This document shows, one piece after another, positions 7,147-7,253 of a stretch of 7,253 bases of DNA. Position numbers and translations under genes: made by a program. Source of the DNA: Leptolyngbyaceae cyanobacterium M65_K2018_010 (GTDB lineage: Bacteria > Cyanobacteriota > Cyanobacteriia > Phormidesmidales > Phormidesmidaceae); assembly GCA_015295885.1 (NCBI GenBank), contig DVEE01000540.1, positions 1-7,253 of the forward strand. Direction: 5' to 3'. Within the stretch, counting starts at the first letter, position 1; the number at the start of each line of letters is the position of its first letter. The notes below the pieces were generated by a model, which was given only the letters and a program-made list of their open reading frames with translations, searched no databases and had not been told where the DNA came from.

Positions 7147-7253
7147 GTGTGGCGTAGGGGCTTGCAGTGGCCATGGCAGCCTGGGAGCATCTTGGAGGGG
7201 TTTCCAGCTAGATTAAGGCGGCTGCTGTTATGGGGCTGCTGGGTGAGTTGGAT
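7147..7253 (+). CDS. Possible start of a further operon gene, cut by the window end
   Basis: A frame open from GTG 7147 (or TTG 7141) to the last base, 35 codons, with no stop. The peptide has several Arg followed by a hydrophobic, Trp-rich stretch near its end (R-L-R-R-L-L-L-W-G-C-W), which would fit the beginning of a signal peptide or membrane anchor. Against it: six Trp in 35 residues and three AGA/AGG arginine codons are unlike the genes upstream, and a different frame offers ATG at 7230 with AAGGCGG 8 bases before it. The region may therefore be a leader of about 97 bases before a gene starting at 7230. No function can be assigned. Confidence 0.3.
   Translation, partial: MWRRGLQWPWQPGSILEGFPARLRRLLLWGCWVSW

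Overview
The window looks like part of a cyanobacterial chromosome carrying a bacterial cellulose synthesis operon. The assignment to cyanobacteria rests on two perfect copies of the HIP1 octamer GCGATCGC (4000-4007 and 5924-5931), moderately high GC, and the style of the proteins (a TPR protein ending in a W-E-R-F tail, and a BcsA with an extra C-terminal region). I cannot name the genus.

All supported genes lie on the + strand and are closely packed. Position 1-621 holds the 3' part of a tetratricopeptide-repeat (TPR) protein whose start lies outside the window. After 113 bases without a gene comes a family 8 glycoside hydrolase (735-2045, BcsZ-like endoglucanase). A BcsB-like periplasmic subunit follows (2091-4604), then the catalytic cellulose synthase BcsA with a PilZ domain (4607-7132), only 2 bases after bcsB. 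The last 121 bases may hold the start of another gene, but this is weak.

Read together, BcsA would polymerise UDP-glucose and extrude the glucan through its own membrane channel under cyclic-di-GMP control. BcsB would guide the chain on the periplasmic side, the GH8 enzyme would trim or edit it, and the TPR protein would act as a scaffold in the role of the N-terminal half of BcsC. The order TPR-GH8-BcsB-BcsA mirrors the A-B-Z-C order of enterobacteria. No outer-membrane beta-barrel is present in the visible part of the TPR protein, so the exit route through the outer membrane is not explained by this window.

The most unusual signals are: a run of nine G at codons 30-33 of bcsA, where a one-base slip either way gives an almost immediate stop codon (a possible on/off switch or a sequencing hot spot); a C-terminal extension of about 100 residues after the PilZ domain of BcsA; a long proline-rich spacer in BcsB; and a TPR protein without a barrel in the BcsC position. 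The core is a recognisable cellulose system and not a wholly new one.
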